From Microcoleus sp. FACHB-1515 (GTDB lineage Bacteria; Cyanobacteriota; Cyanobacteriia; Elainellales; Elainellaceae): a stretch of 64,000 nucleotides of DNA. Both the position numbers and the translations under genes were made by a program. A model generated the notes under the pieces. The model worked only from the letters and a program-made list of their open reading frames with translations, ran no database searches and was not told where the DNA came from. The stretch lies in the NCBI RefSeq assembly GCF_014696105.1, contig NZ_JACJPO010000010.1, forward strand, positions 92,235 through 156,234, in the 5' to 3' direction. Of this stretch, positions 27,784 to 36,925 are shown piece by piece (the first letter of the stretch is position 1; each line of letters opens with the position of its first letter).

Positions 27784-28536
27784 GGTGCAGCAGTCGAGAA
27801 TGGGCGCGTTGGCGATCGATCCGAGATTGACAGAATCGAGCAAGCTTGACCAGTCCGTTTGCAGTTGAGCATGATTCGGCTGAGTTTGCCGCAGTTGAAT
27901 GAGTGCCGTCAGCGTTTCTTGCCAAATGCCGTTGGCTGCATAAAGGGCAATTTGCTCTTGGGCAGAGGCGGCTTCTAGCTGCGCGGCCAAGGCTGGATCA
28001 AGCGAAATTCGGCGCACCGTTCCTCGCACAAACGGATTCATGCTGGCTTCACCGGGAGTTTCGTTGATGCGAAATCGCCAAGTGTAATCTCGATCGACCT
28101 CGATCGGCTGCGCTAGGCGAATTCCAACAATTCCCGCCTCGCCGCTCAAAACAATTTGCTGCCGCAGCGGTTGACCTTGCGGATCAAATAAGGTCAGTTC
28201 TGCGGAAACCTGTCCTCCTTGATCGGGCACATAAAACCAGAAGGTCGGAAATTCGCTGACGGTTCGCGTTGGAGTCTCTTCACCCGGTAGCGCACAGGCT
28301 TCGGGCTGTGCGGCAATTTCAGTTGGCTTGGGAGACACCGCCAGCAACTCCTGCAAGCATCCGCGTGTTGCCAGAGAAGAAGGTGGAGTCGTTGGACTCG
28401 TCGGCTGCCCTGTATCGCTAAACGTCAGGCTTTTGGTGTAGCCAGATGAATCCAACGCCAAGCTCGATCGCCCTCCAAGCAGCGCGATCGCCAACACCAA
28501 CCCCAAGTAGCTGAAACTAACGAACCGTCGATTCAT
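27763..28536 (-). CDS. DUF928 family exported protein (block B)
   Basis: A 257-residue protein with a signal peptide (LGLVLAIALLGGRSSLA). The DUF928 core matches the block A protein: EFPTFWFYVPDQGG, then GIVGIRLAQPIEVDRDYTW and AQEQIALYAANGIWQETLTAL. ATG 28536 was chosen because AGGAG lies five bases upstream; the frame extends to 28563 but without a better start. The start overlaps the CHAT-CHASE2 gene by 20 bases and the end overlaps the convergent TPR-CHAT gene by 21 bases. Function unknown. Confidence 0.82.
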   Translation of the reverse strand: MNRRFVSFSYLGLVLAIALLGGRSSLALDSSGYTKSLTFSDTGQPTSPTTPPSSLATRGCLQELLAVSPKPTEIAAQPEACALPGEETPTRTVSEFPTFWFYVPDQGGQVSAELTLFDPQGQPLRQQIVLSGEAGIVGIRLAQPIEVDRDYTWRFRINETPGEASMNPFVRGTVRRISLDPALAAQLEAASAQEQIALYAANGIWQETLTALIQLRQTQPNHAQLQTDWSSLLDSVNLGSIANAPILDCCTSQPVAD

Positions 28537-30850
28537 GATGACTCCTATTTGTAGATGACCCAATTGCCAAGCCTGCCGCCGTCACGAGAAAAGCGATCGC
28601 AGCCGGAACGATGGGTATCCAGCCGCCGCGCAGCAGCACCAGAGCGCAGCACCCATACAGCGCACCAAGACCCACCACTACGGCCAGCCACAGCCGCCAC
28701 GATCGAGCCGGAGCCAGCCACTGCCAGCCGAGCGCAACCATGCCACCCGCGATCGCCCAGATGCCAATCCACAGACATTCCGCCCACTCCGGCCACCACC
28801 ACAAGAGCGGACGGCGATCGAGAACCGCGCTGATGATTTGGCTAATCATTTGCGCGTGGATGATCACGCCCGCTGTCCGTCGAGCGGCAGAAGATCGATA
28901 GGGCGTGGCGTGTACATCGTTGTTGTCGGCAGTCACACCGATGAGAATGAGGCGATCGCGCACTCGATCGGCAAGCTGACTGTCTGACGCATCGCCCAGC
29001 AAATCGCGCAGGGAGATTTGAGGCGGCGCAGCCGAACGGTAGTTGAGCAAAATCTGGTAGCCGTTGGCTTCAGTAGGCGCAAGCTGGTAGCCGCCAGAAT
29101 GATGCGCCAGCCGAGGAAATCGCACATCTCCAATCACCACTTCACCTGCCGGATTGCGCTGAGGCGGAGCAATATTCTCTGACGCTAAAAAGCTCAAGGC
29201 CATCTGCAAACTGAGCGATAAGCTGGTCGGACAAGCTTCACTCGCCGTCATGCCCAAAAGCTGCCGCCGCATCACGCCGTCAAAGTCGGTTACGGCATCG
29301 CTAAACCCGATCGCTGGCGCAATTCCGGGCGGCGGGGCAATGCTGGGATTGTCTTCGCTGGCACTCACTTTGCAAATGGCAACGAATCCGGGCGTTTCCT
29401 TGAGTGCCTGTGCCAATTCTGGCTCGAAGGGAAAATCGTGATAAATATCCAGTCCGATCGCCCTTGGTTGATACGGCTGTAATCGCTGAATGACTTGCAG
29501 CAAGGCGCGATCGCTCAGTGATCCCCGTCGCGCCATTCCCATCTGGTCTTGATATTGAATATCGGCTTCGCTGACGCTGACAATCAAAATGCGATCGTCT
29601 GGCGGTTCAGCCAAACGCCGCTGCACCAGTTGGTCGAACGCCCGTAGCTCAAAGCGTTGCAGCCAGCCGATCGATCGCACTCCCACAATCAAGCTTGTCA
29701 CCAAGGCGGCGATCAGCAGCAGCACTTTCACCCGCTTCCAGATGTCGCGATCGGACTGACGCCGGAGTGTCGCGCCGCGCAAGCTTTGCCAGGTAGACGG
29801 CGACTCAGAAGCGTTCTGACAAATCACGGGAAGCCAACTGGCGCAGGGAAAATTGCCTTCCCAGCCCTGCAAGCGTTCTCGCGATCGCCGCACTGCCAGA
29901 TACAGCGAATCGCCAGCCGCAAACGCAATCAAAAACTGCTTGAGAAATTCCTGGGCAATTCGATCGGGCACAGGTTCGCGCATTGCGATCGCGCACGGCA
30001 AATGGACTTGCTCTAGCTGACTGACCAGCCCCAAGCCATCACAGGAATTGAAAATTGCCAGCCGCAACCCCTGCGCGATCGCCTGCCTCAGCCCATAGCG
30101 CAATTCATCGAGCGTCAGGCTTTCGCGATCGTTGATGAAGATGCGCCCCTGTTGCGCGTTCGTTTCGCTGTGTCCGGCAAAGAAAAGAATGTCCCAAGGC
30201 TGATTCCACAGGCGATCGTTGATCTCGTGCCGTTGCGGTTCCACCAAAAACTGCACAGCGGCATCTGGCAGGCTGGCGAGTAGCTGGCGATCGGCCTGAA
30301 TGTCGATGCCTCTGCTGTTGCCCAAAATCGCCAAAATTCGCACTTTTCCTTTTCGTCGATCGTGAACTTCGATCCGCTGAGCGATCGACGCGCAAAATCC
30401 GACTTCTGCCTGCGTGTAGCGATCGAGCAGATCCCAAAGATGCCAAGGCAGATGCCGCAGGTTGCGATCTTCGGTGCGAATCAAAATGCGAATTGGTTCA
30501 TTCAAACTCAACGCTTCGCGCAGGCGTTTGTCGATCGCCGCAAACGCATCGGAAGCGAGCCAGCGCGTCAAACTCTGCCCCAACTCTTGCGCCCAGCGAC
30601 GACATTCCATCTGCTGAATCGAGCCGCCATAGAAAATTTCTTTCGGCTTAATGCGGCTGGCGACATCCAGCGATCGATAAGACTGCTGCCAATGATGTAG
30701 CCGTGTAACCAGTTCAGGATTGGCGGGCAGTGCACCGCTCGCTTCGAGAAAAGGGCGATCGCCTTCCTGACTCACTTCCAGGCTGACGCGAAATCCCTGC
30801 TCAAAATCACCCTCAAATTTCAGAATAATTAATTTCCCAAGCATCAGCAT
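28517..30850 (-). CDS. CHAT-CHASE2 membrane protein (block B)
   Basis: A 777-residue paralogue of the block A protein. The order is an N-terminal domain, CHAT (FFAGHSETN near 226, FNSCDGLGL near 270), a membrane helix, CHASE2 (FELRAFDQLVQRRLAEPP, LIVSVSEADIQ, AIGLDIYHDF) and three C-terminal membrane helices. The two versions share long runs such as EPVPDR-AQ-FLK, so they are duplicates or were acquired together. It is flanked by DUF1822 upstream (gap 39 bases) and DUF928 downstream. Confidence 0.88.
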   Translation of the reverse strand: MLMLGKLIILKFEGDFEQGFRVSLEVSQEGDRPFLEASGALPANPELVTRLHHWQQSYRSLDVASRIKPKEIFYGGSIQQMECRRWAQELGQSLTRWLASDAFAAIDKRLREALSLNEPIRILIRTEDRNLRHLPWHLWDLLDRYTQAEVGFCASIAQRIEVHDRRKGKVRILAILGNSRGIDIQADRQLLASLPDAAVQFLVEPQRHEINDRLWNQPWDILFFAGHSETNAQQGRIFINDRESLTLDELRYGLRQAIAQGLRLAIFNSCDGLGLVSQLEQVHLPCAIAMREPVPDRIAQEFLKQFLIAFAAGDSLYLAVRRSRERLQGWEGNFPCASWLPVICQNASESPSTWQSLRGATLRRQSDRDIWKRVKVLLLIAALVTSLIVGVRSIGWLQRFELRAFDQLVQRRLAEPPDDRILIVSVSEADIQYQDQMGMARRGSLSDRALLQVIQRLQPYQPRAIGLDIYHDFPFEPELAQALKETPGFVAICKVSASEDNPSIAPPPGIAPAIGFSDAVTDFDGVMRRQLLGMTASEACPTSLSLSLQMALSFLASENIAPPQRNPAGEVVIGDVRFPRLAHHSGGYQLAPTEANGYQILLNYRSAAPPQISLRDLLGDASDSQLADRVRDRLILIGVTADNNDVHATPYRSSAARRTAGVIIHAQMISQIISAVLDRRPLLWWWPEWAECLWIGIWAIAGGMVALGWQWLAPARSWRLWLAVVVGLGALYGCCALVLLRGGWIPIVPAAIAFLVTAAGLAIGSSTNRSHHESTVR

Positions 30851-30889
30851 TGCAACAGCCTCGGATGCAAAGAGGATTGAGCGATCGCG

Positions 30890-31804
30890 TCAGACCACAA
30901 ACGCCTCAGTCACGCTGGCATCATTAAGGGCAATCTTAATGCTAAATTGCTCTCCCCAAACGGCACTAAATTTAAGCTGAATCATTTCGGTGCTGCGAGC
31001 TTGTGCCTGCATTACTGAAGCTCCTGCCGCATCTAAAATCGCCAACTCTAGCTCGCTTGGAAGCTGAGCGGTGCTGTCTTCCGAGCAAATCCGCACCCAG
31101 ACATCAACCTCTGCTTCTGCGATCGCCAAAACGCCAATTACTAGGACAATTTGCGCTCCATTCAATCCGATCGACTTGGCGCGTAACGTCGGGGTAGCCG
31201 ACTCGACCGAACTTCTAAAGCTCAAAAGCGGCTCTCTCAACAGTTGATCGATCGTAGACCAGCCTGCTTCCACCGCCCCCTGAAGCCACTGCCCAAGCTG
31301 AGCGATCGCCGCAGGCTTTGCAGGTTCGATCGTGCCCAGATAATCAACGAGATCATCGAGCGATCGAAGCTGATCGAAAGATAGTTCTTCAGTCGTAACG
31401 GTCGAGGCAAATCCTAATAAGATTGCTTCTTGCAAATCAGCATCTAACTGTACCGCAATAAAGCCAATTCGCTCTTTCCAAACTTCTCTTGGAACATAGC
31501 AAATCGTTTGATGAGGTAAAACGGGACGACACTCTAACTTACCTTTGTGAGCAATTTGCAAATCAGCAACATCTGCTAGCGTGTGGGCGATCGCATTCCA
31601 GCTATCGCTCGCCTCTAGTTCAATTTCAATTCCCAACCATTTCAGATACTGACTAACTGCATAAACAGCTAAGGTATTGAGATAAACCTGCTTGGCTTTC
31701 TTCGTATCAGACTGTTGCTGTCGAAACTGCTGCGCCATCTGATGCGCTTTGAGAGGAATCGGCATAGTGAAAGTTGAATGCTCTGTAAAGTAATCTTTGT
31801 TCAT
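30890..31804 (-). CDS. DUF1822 family protein (block B)
   Basis: A 304-residue paralogue of the block A protein: TFTMPIPLKAHQMAQQF start, CRPVLPHQTICYVPREVW near 100, and FASTVTTEELSFDQLRSL. It ends in a beta-rich part. Function unknown. It lies 29 bases behind the sigma-like gene. Confidence 0.8.
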   Translation of the reverse strand: MNKDYFTEHSTFTMPIPLKAHQMAQQFRQQQSDTKKAKQVYLNTLAVYAVSQYLKWLGIEIELEASDSWNAIAHTLADVADLQIAHKGKLECRPVLPHQTICYVPREVWKERIGFIAVQLDADLQEAILLGFASTVTTEELSFDQLRSLDDLVDYLGTIEPAKPAAIAQLGQWLQGAVEAGWSTIDQLLREPLLSFRSSVESATPTLRAKSIGLNGAQIVLVIGVLAIAEAEVDVWVRICSEDSTAQLPSELELAILDAAGASVMQAQARSTEMIQLKFSAVWGEQFSIKIALNDASVTEAFVV

Positions 31805-31833
31805 ATCGCTTATATCTCTTCAAATCGCATTGG

Positions 31834-32511
31834 CTACAGCAGGTATTCCTTAAATTTAGGCGTAAATTTGGTCAAGCTGCGCTGGTAGAAGCTACTCAAA
31901 GTTTGAGCGTTCATGTTTAGCTCTGAAGCAATTTCCTGCCAAGAGTAGCCCGCCATGCGTCTAAGTGCTAACACCTGAAAGTTGGCGTTCGGAGAATTTG
32001 CAACGCAAGCAGCTTGAAACAGTCCTTCTGGATCGTCTTCTAAACAGGCTGCAACTTCTTGAGACAAAGAAGGAATCAGTTGTGGATTCACTTCACTTGG
32101 ATTGTTGCGATCGAGGTCATCGATCGTTACTCGTTGAATTCGCCTCGGATCAACTCCTTGATGCACTACAGGTAAAATCTCGCGGCTTGCCTCAATAAAA
32201 AACCGCTGATTTAATAGAAAATTCATCCACTGCAATACCTCACCGCGATCGGGTGAATAGGAATCGATCTTCTCGCAAACATAAGCAAATAATCGCTGCA
32301 CCGCTTCGGCATAAATCTCTTCATAAAACTCCTGAAACTGATTGCGACGGGGACGACTCAGGCGCTTCGATCGCGAAACTGCATTGAGTAGTCGGCTCAG
32401 TGCCCGCTGTCGCGCTTGACTTTTGGGGGGATGCTGCTGGGCTTCCATTGCAAGGTGTTTGAGTCGATCGTCGAGTGAGTGCTGGTCAAAACCGTTATCT
32501 TGTTGATTCAT
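31834..32511 (-). CDS. Sigma-70-like factor (block B)
   Basis: A 225-residue paralogue of the factor at 19373. The N-terminal helical part reads FYEEIYAEAVQRLFAYVCEKI and GEVLQWMNFLLNQRF, and the C-terminal HTH SWQEIASELNMNAQTLSSFYQRS. The two HTH motifs are alike but differ in the recognition helix, so the factors may read different promoters. It is the first gene of the minus-strand set in block B. Confidence 0.75.
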   Translation of the reverse strand: MNQQDNGFDQHSLDDRLKHLAMEAQQHPPKSQARQRALSRLLNAVSRSKRLSRPRRNQFQEFYEEIYAEAVQRLFAYVCEKIDSYSPDRGEVLQWMNFLLNQRFFIEASREILPVVHQGVDPRRIQRVTIDDLDRNNPSEVNPQLIPSLSQEVAACLEDDPEGLFQAACVANSPNANFQVLALRRMAGYSWQEIASELNMNAQTLSSFYQRSLTKFTPKFKEYLL

Positions 32512-32568
32512 CGTGCTTAGCAGAACTTGTCTTCTGGTCGCATCGCTGTGGAGATTACCCTCTACACA

Positions 32569-32583
32569 TTATTCTCAGAATAA
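32569..32583. promoter_or_regulatory. Inverted repeat upstream of the block B sigma-like gene
   Basis: TTATTCT-C-AGAATAA, a 7-bp inverted repeat with one central base, lies 58 bases before the sigma-like start. It could be an operator. Confidence 0.3.
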
Positions 32584-32693
32584 GGTTGCCGTTTTTACGC
32601 ATGAGCCGTTATTTTTTATCAAAAAGCTGCGATGTACTACTGTTATGAGTATGAAGCGCTGACGGGGCGATCGAAAGTACTCTCTGCATATTA

Positions 32694-34739
32694 TTATTTT
32701 CCTAGCATCCGCTGAACTCGTTCTCGAATGGTGTAAAGGCTTTTCAGCTTGGCTTCTAATTTTTTTGATTGCTCTTTGTACTCCTTATAGCGTTCAGGGT
32801 TACAGCGATCGACAGGCGATTGTTTAACCTGACTTTCTGCTGCTTCAAGGTAGAGTCTCAGCTCTCGTTCAAAGCGGTTCATTTCCTCTTTGAAAGTAGC
32901 TTTTAAGATTCTTGCTAGCTTCTCAGCAAAACGAGATTTAACTGTTTTTTGATAGTAGGACTTTAGGTCGAGCCTAATTTTATCTGACGTTTTATGTATC
33001 TCAGCTTTTTTGTCATTTTGATAGCTTTTATAAAGTTTGCAAAGCAGCCAGAAAATCACCCCTAGCGCTAGAAAAATCAAAAGATTAGAGCTAGTAATCT
33101 GCTTGTTCACGCTTCTGATAAAGCTGCCTCTACTTAATCCCAAAAAGCTTAACAAAAATAAAATGCTCATAACTTGGAACACAGAACTGCGAATTTTCTT
33201 GATTGAAAAACTCAAAATAGATGTAGGATGATACTCGACTCGATCGAGCACTTTTCTTAGAGACACGCGAAACACCGACTGCATGTCGATCTTTTGACAA
33301 ATCGATGGAGCAAAATACTGACCGCTAGTTTTAGATGTTGACTCTAGTAAAGTTTGCGATCGAGCAATCAAGCCTTCAACTCCACCGTTGCCATACTGCC
33401 AGCAGATCCTTTCCCATTCGGCTTCAGCCCAATCGAGCAATTCTTCCTCACAAAACTGCATCAAATAATCGTTGACATTGCATTCACAGTTTTTTACCGC
33501 TAGCTTCAAAAACTTCTTATTCTCATGCTTAATAACTTGTGCTTCCATGTTGTCAATCACATCAGAAAGTCTATGTAGAATACTGCTGACTAAAGAATCG
33601 TCCAGCAAATCTTGTTTGGACTGTTCAAGGGCAGCATCTACTATTTCACTTAAGCTCGATCGCTGCTCAAAAATTTGTTTTAGCAAAGCTGATTTATCTT
33701 CCGACTTCTCTCTCACTCTGCTTTGCGATCGCTGCTTTTCAGTTTCTTCGATCTGCTGGGCGATCGATGCTTGATGAGCCAACAGCATTTCTTCTACACT
33801 TGAGATCCAAGTGATTGTTTGAAGTACAGCATTTTGAATTTTGCGCTCAGTAATTTGCTTTGAATTGAGCAATGTCATCTGCTGACACAAAATCTCTAAT
33901 TCTACAGGAGTGCTTGACTGCTGCAATTCACTGACTGCTTCGATCGTCTGCTCAGGAAAAGTAACTAGAAAAACATGGGTAGGTGGAGCAGAACAAGCTA
34001 GCTCTAAAACCGCTATTTCTTCCGCTGACAATTCTTTAGAATCAGTAACCAGAAAAACAATACATCCCTTGAAGTATTCAAGTGAGAGACTTTCAGATTC
34101 AATCTTCTCTAAAGCGATCGAATGCTCAAACAGCAATTCTGGACTTTGAGCACCAGGATATCGATCGCCTAAAACCACTCGATCGCCTGATTTGAGAATG
34201 CGAGTCTCGGTTAGACGCTCTCCATTAATGTAGGTTCCATTGCGACAGCAATCACTATTTCTAACGTGCCATTCATGAGCAGAAGTTCGATCGCTTCCCG
34301 AACAAAAATGTATTTCCAAATGTTGACCACTGACCCGTATGTAGTGATCAGGAATATGAAAATCGCAGCCTGGTTGCCGCCCAACCGTTAAGATTGGCTT
34401 TGTTGAGAGTGCATAGTGTCGCGTTGTCTCTGGTTGCTCTTGCAGGATTAGAAAAGCTGAAGAGGTAGCTTTCAGTTCTCCTACTTCTGATTTCGTTAAT
34501 TCCTGTACTTGAAGTTGATAAATGCTGTCCAGAGCCGGATAAGAGTTGAAACGCTGCCGAAAAGATTCTGCTAACGCGACATCTGCACTGAGAACGTAGA
34601 CATTCAGCTTGTCGAATTCTAGGTTGCTTCTAATTTGCTTAAGGTGGTGGATCGCGTTTTGAACTGATTGCAGCGAATTATCAGCAATTAGCTGTTGCAA
34701 TTCCTGAATATGATTGAGTAGTTTGGATTTGGATAGCAT
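32694..34739 (-). CDS. FHA-domain membrane protein
   Basis: A 681-residue protein. A helical N-terminal part is followed by a forkhead-associated domain at about 113-196, seen from ILTVGRQPGCDFHIP, VSGQHLEIHF, CRNGTYINGERL and GDRVVLGD. FHA domains bind phosphothreonine. A helical region follows, then two membrane helices at about 525-570 (MSILFLLSFLGLS, SNLLIFLALGVIFWLLC) and a coiled-coil tail to the C-terminus. It is the last gene of the ten-gene set, 26 bases behind a Ser/Thr kinase, so it probably reads that kinase's phosphorylation. Confidence 0.8.
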   Translation of the reverse strand: MLSKSKLLNHIQELQQLIADNSLQSVQNAIHHLKQIRSNLEFDKLNVYVLSADVALAESFRQRFNSYPALDSIYQLQVQELTKSEVGELKATSSAFLILQEQPETTRHYALSTKPILTVGRQPGCDFHIPDHYIRVSGQHLEIHFCSGSDRTSAHEWHVRNSDCCRNGTYINGERLTETRILKSGDRVVLGDRYPGAQSPELLFEHSIALEKIESESLSLEYFKGCIVFLVTDSKELSAEEIAVLELACSAPPTHVFLVTFPEQTIEAVSELQQSSTPVELEILCQQMTLLNSKQITERKIQNAVLQTITWISSVEEMLLAHQASIAQQIEETEKQRSQSRVREKSEDKSALLKQIFEQRSSLSEIVDAALEQSKQDLLDDSLVSSILHRLSDVIDNMEAQVIKHENKKFLKLAVKNCECNVNDYLMQFCEEELLDWAEAEWERICWQYGNGGVEGLIARSQTLLESTSKTSGQYFAPSICQKIDMQSVFRVSLRKVLDRVEYHPTSILSFSIKKIRSSVFQVMSILFLLSFLGLSRGSFIRSVNKQITSSNLLIFLALGVIFWLLCKLYKSYQNDKKAEIHKTSDKIRLDLKSYYQKTVKSRFAEKLARILKATFKEEMNRFERELRLYLEAAESQVKQSPVDRCNPERYKEYKEQSKKLEAKLKSLYTIRERVQRMLGK

Positions 34740-34765
34740 GTCGATCGTCAGAAGTAGAGTTTCCG

Positions 34766-36925
34766 CTATTTGATAATAGAGAAAATTGTTGTTTTGCCGT
34801 CGCGAGTACCTACAGCCAGTCGATTTCCATCAGGGCTAAAGGCTAAAGCCGTAATTTCAGCAGTGGAGTTAGAAAGTACTCCAATTAACTGACCTGTCTG
34901 CCAATTCCACAGTTTAACCGCGCCATAAATTCCACCCGCAGCAACGATATTACTATTGGGATGAGGGGCGATCGCCGTCACTCTGCCTAATTCCGCTTGA
35001 ATGACAGGTCGTTCATATTCTTGAAGCGTATGCAAATTCCAGACGCGAATTGTATCATCATCACTACCCGTTAAAAGTATCGTTTCGCTGGCATTCATCA
35101 CAGCAGCATTGATTGCTTTGGTATGGGCATGAAAAAGTTGAGTTCGATCGAACTCAAAATGCACTACTTTGAGTTCACCAGTAGCATTGCCCGCTGCTAA
35201 AATTGAGCCATCTGTACTAAGCGTTATTGATCGAACAGGTTCAGTTTTCTCAGGAGCAAGTTCAAATGTTTCAGCTAGCTTTAGCTCTGTCGGAAATGCG
35301 TTCCACCGCTGTAAAGTATTTAGTCCTCCTGTGACTAAACTTGACCGATCGCCTCCTACTGCTAGCGACCAAACTAATTGTTCGGTTGTGGTTCGTTGAA
35401 CTCGCTGCTTCGTTTTGGGATTCCAAATTTCAATCGATCGATCGGCAGTTGCAAAAGCTAGTATCTCTTGCTGACTATGGGCAACAGCTAAAACCTCGCT
35501 TGAGGTTTTAACTAATTGTTGAGCGGTTTGAGTTTGCAAATCATAGAGTTGTATTAAGCCTAATTCACTTGCAGAGATTAAGCTTTGTCCCTGTGCGGTG
35601 AACTTTAAGAATTGGATTAATGACGTGTCGCTTTGTAACTGTGCTACTGCTTGAAATTTCAGTAGAGTTTGAGCTTCCTGAATTGATGCGGTAGAAAGAG
35701 GAGTTGCGGATTGAGTTGAGCTAGCCTTAAAGTAAAAAAAGTAAAGCGAAACAGAACCGATCGCAACACAAAAAGTACTCAATAATAAAGCTGCCGAATA
35801 TTTTACAAGTGTTGCTTTGACAACTGCTGCTGCATCTCGGATTTGAGACTCTGGATTTTTATGATTCAAGCATTGAGTTAGTTCACGCCCTAGCTCTTTT
35901 GGGTCAATCTGCAAAAGCTGTGGCTGGACAGATTGACGCCGTGAATTCGCTGCGCTCCGTCCAAGATTTTGTGTTTTGTCTCCTATGGGTTGTTTCAATA
36001 CTGAGTCGAGGCTCAACTGAGTAGGTGTATACTTCAGATTTGCGGAATCTGCATCAAAACAGCTAATCAGTGTAGGAGTGTACCCGTTCGATCGAACAGA
36101 CTCGTGATTAATTTTAAGTTGGTTCAGATCGGCTATAGCTGCATTTGCACTTTGATACCGCTGCCGAACATCAACATACACGAGTTGATTCAAAAGCGAT
36201 CGAAGCTCATCACTGATTGCTAATTCCTCTAGCTTCTGGATTGCCCTCTTACCATCTTCACTGCCTTGAGCAAAGGATACAGGTTTTTCACCTAGCAGCA
36301 TTTCAATACAGGTCATTCCTAGAGCATAAAGATCGCTGTTCTCTTCAGCATGGCCTGCAAGCTGTTCTGGAGGTGTGTAGCCGTAGCTGTGAATAATGGT
36401 AGGTGATGTGTGTGTTTGAGTAGGTTGCGATCGCAATTTCACTGCGCCAAAGTCAATTAAAAATGGTTTTTGATCAGTCGATCGCAAGATAACGTTTTCA
36501 GGTTTGATATCTCGATGAATAATTCCTTGCTGATGGATAAATGCTAGAACTGGCAGCATCAAGCGGAGAAACTTAACGATTTGTTGTTCGTTCCACAAAC
36601 TATGATGTTGAAACTCTCTTAGCGTTTCTCCTTCAATGTATTCTTGTACCAGGTATAGAACTCCATCTGCTTCAAAGTAGTCAAGAATCTGGGGAATCTG
36701 GGGATGATGGCCGATTTGCCGAAGCACTTTTGCTTCTCGCTCGAATAGCTCTTTCGCAACTTTGAGCAGCGTAAGATCATCGCTTTGTGGCTTAAATTGC
36801 TTCAGAATGCAAGTAGGCTTTTCAGCAAGCGTTAAAGCCTGAGCCAGATAGATTGTACTGAATGATCCGGCATTTAACAAACTGTTAATTTTATATCGAT
36901 CGAGAAGTAGATCATTCATCATCAC
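34766..36925 (-). CDS. Ser/Thr protein kinase with WD40 repeats
   Basis: A 719-residue membrane kinase. The glycine-rich loop NAGSFSTIYLAQ, the lysine in CILKQFKP near 41, the catalytic loop IIHRDIKPENVI near 137 and the metal loop LIDFGAVK near 157 are intact, so it should be active. A transmembrane helix lies near 375-395 (LLSTFCVAIGSVSLYFF) and WD40-type repeats follow (ILLTGSDDDTIRVWNLHT, VAAGGIYGAVKLWNWQT). The WD40 propeller is probably extracytoplasmic and may sense a partner. Its start overlaps the Wzc-like stop by four bases (ATGA), so the two are coupled. Confidence 0.88.
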   Translation of the reverse strand: MMMNDLLLDRYKINSLLNAGSFSTIYLAQALTLAEKPTCILKQFKPQSDDLTLLKVAKELFEREAKVLRQIGHHPQIPQILDYFEADGVLYLVQEYIEGETLREFQHHSLWNEQQIVKFLRLMLPVLAFIHQQGIIHRDIKPENVILRSTDQKPFLIDFGAVKLRSQPTQTHTSPTIIHSYGYTPPEQLAGHAEENSDLYALGMTCIEMLLGEKPVSFAQGSEDGKRAIQKLEELAISDELRSLLNQLVYVDVRQRYQSANAAIADLNQLKINHESVRSNGYTPTLISCFDADSANLKYTPTQLSLDSVLKQPIGDKTQNLGRSAANSRRQSVQPQLLQIDPKELGRELTQCLNHKNPESQIRDAAAVVKATLVKYSAALLLSTFCVAIGSVSLYFFYFKASSTQSATPLSTASIQEAQTLLKFQAVAQLQSDTSLIQFLKFTAQGQSLISASELGLIQLYDLQTQTAQQLVKTSSEVLAVAHSQQEILAFATADRSIEIWNPKTKQRVQRTTTEQLVWSLAVGGDRSSLVTGGLNTLQRWNAFPTELKLAETFELAPEKTEPVRSITLSTDGSILAAGNATGELKVVHFEFDRTQLFHAHTKAINAAVMNASETILLTGSDDDTIRVWNLHTLQEYERPVIQAELGRVTAIAPHPNSNIVAAGGIYGAVKLWNWQTGQLIGVLSNSTAEITALAFSPDGNRLAVGTRDGKTTIFSIIK

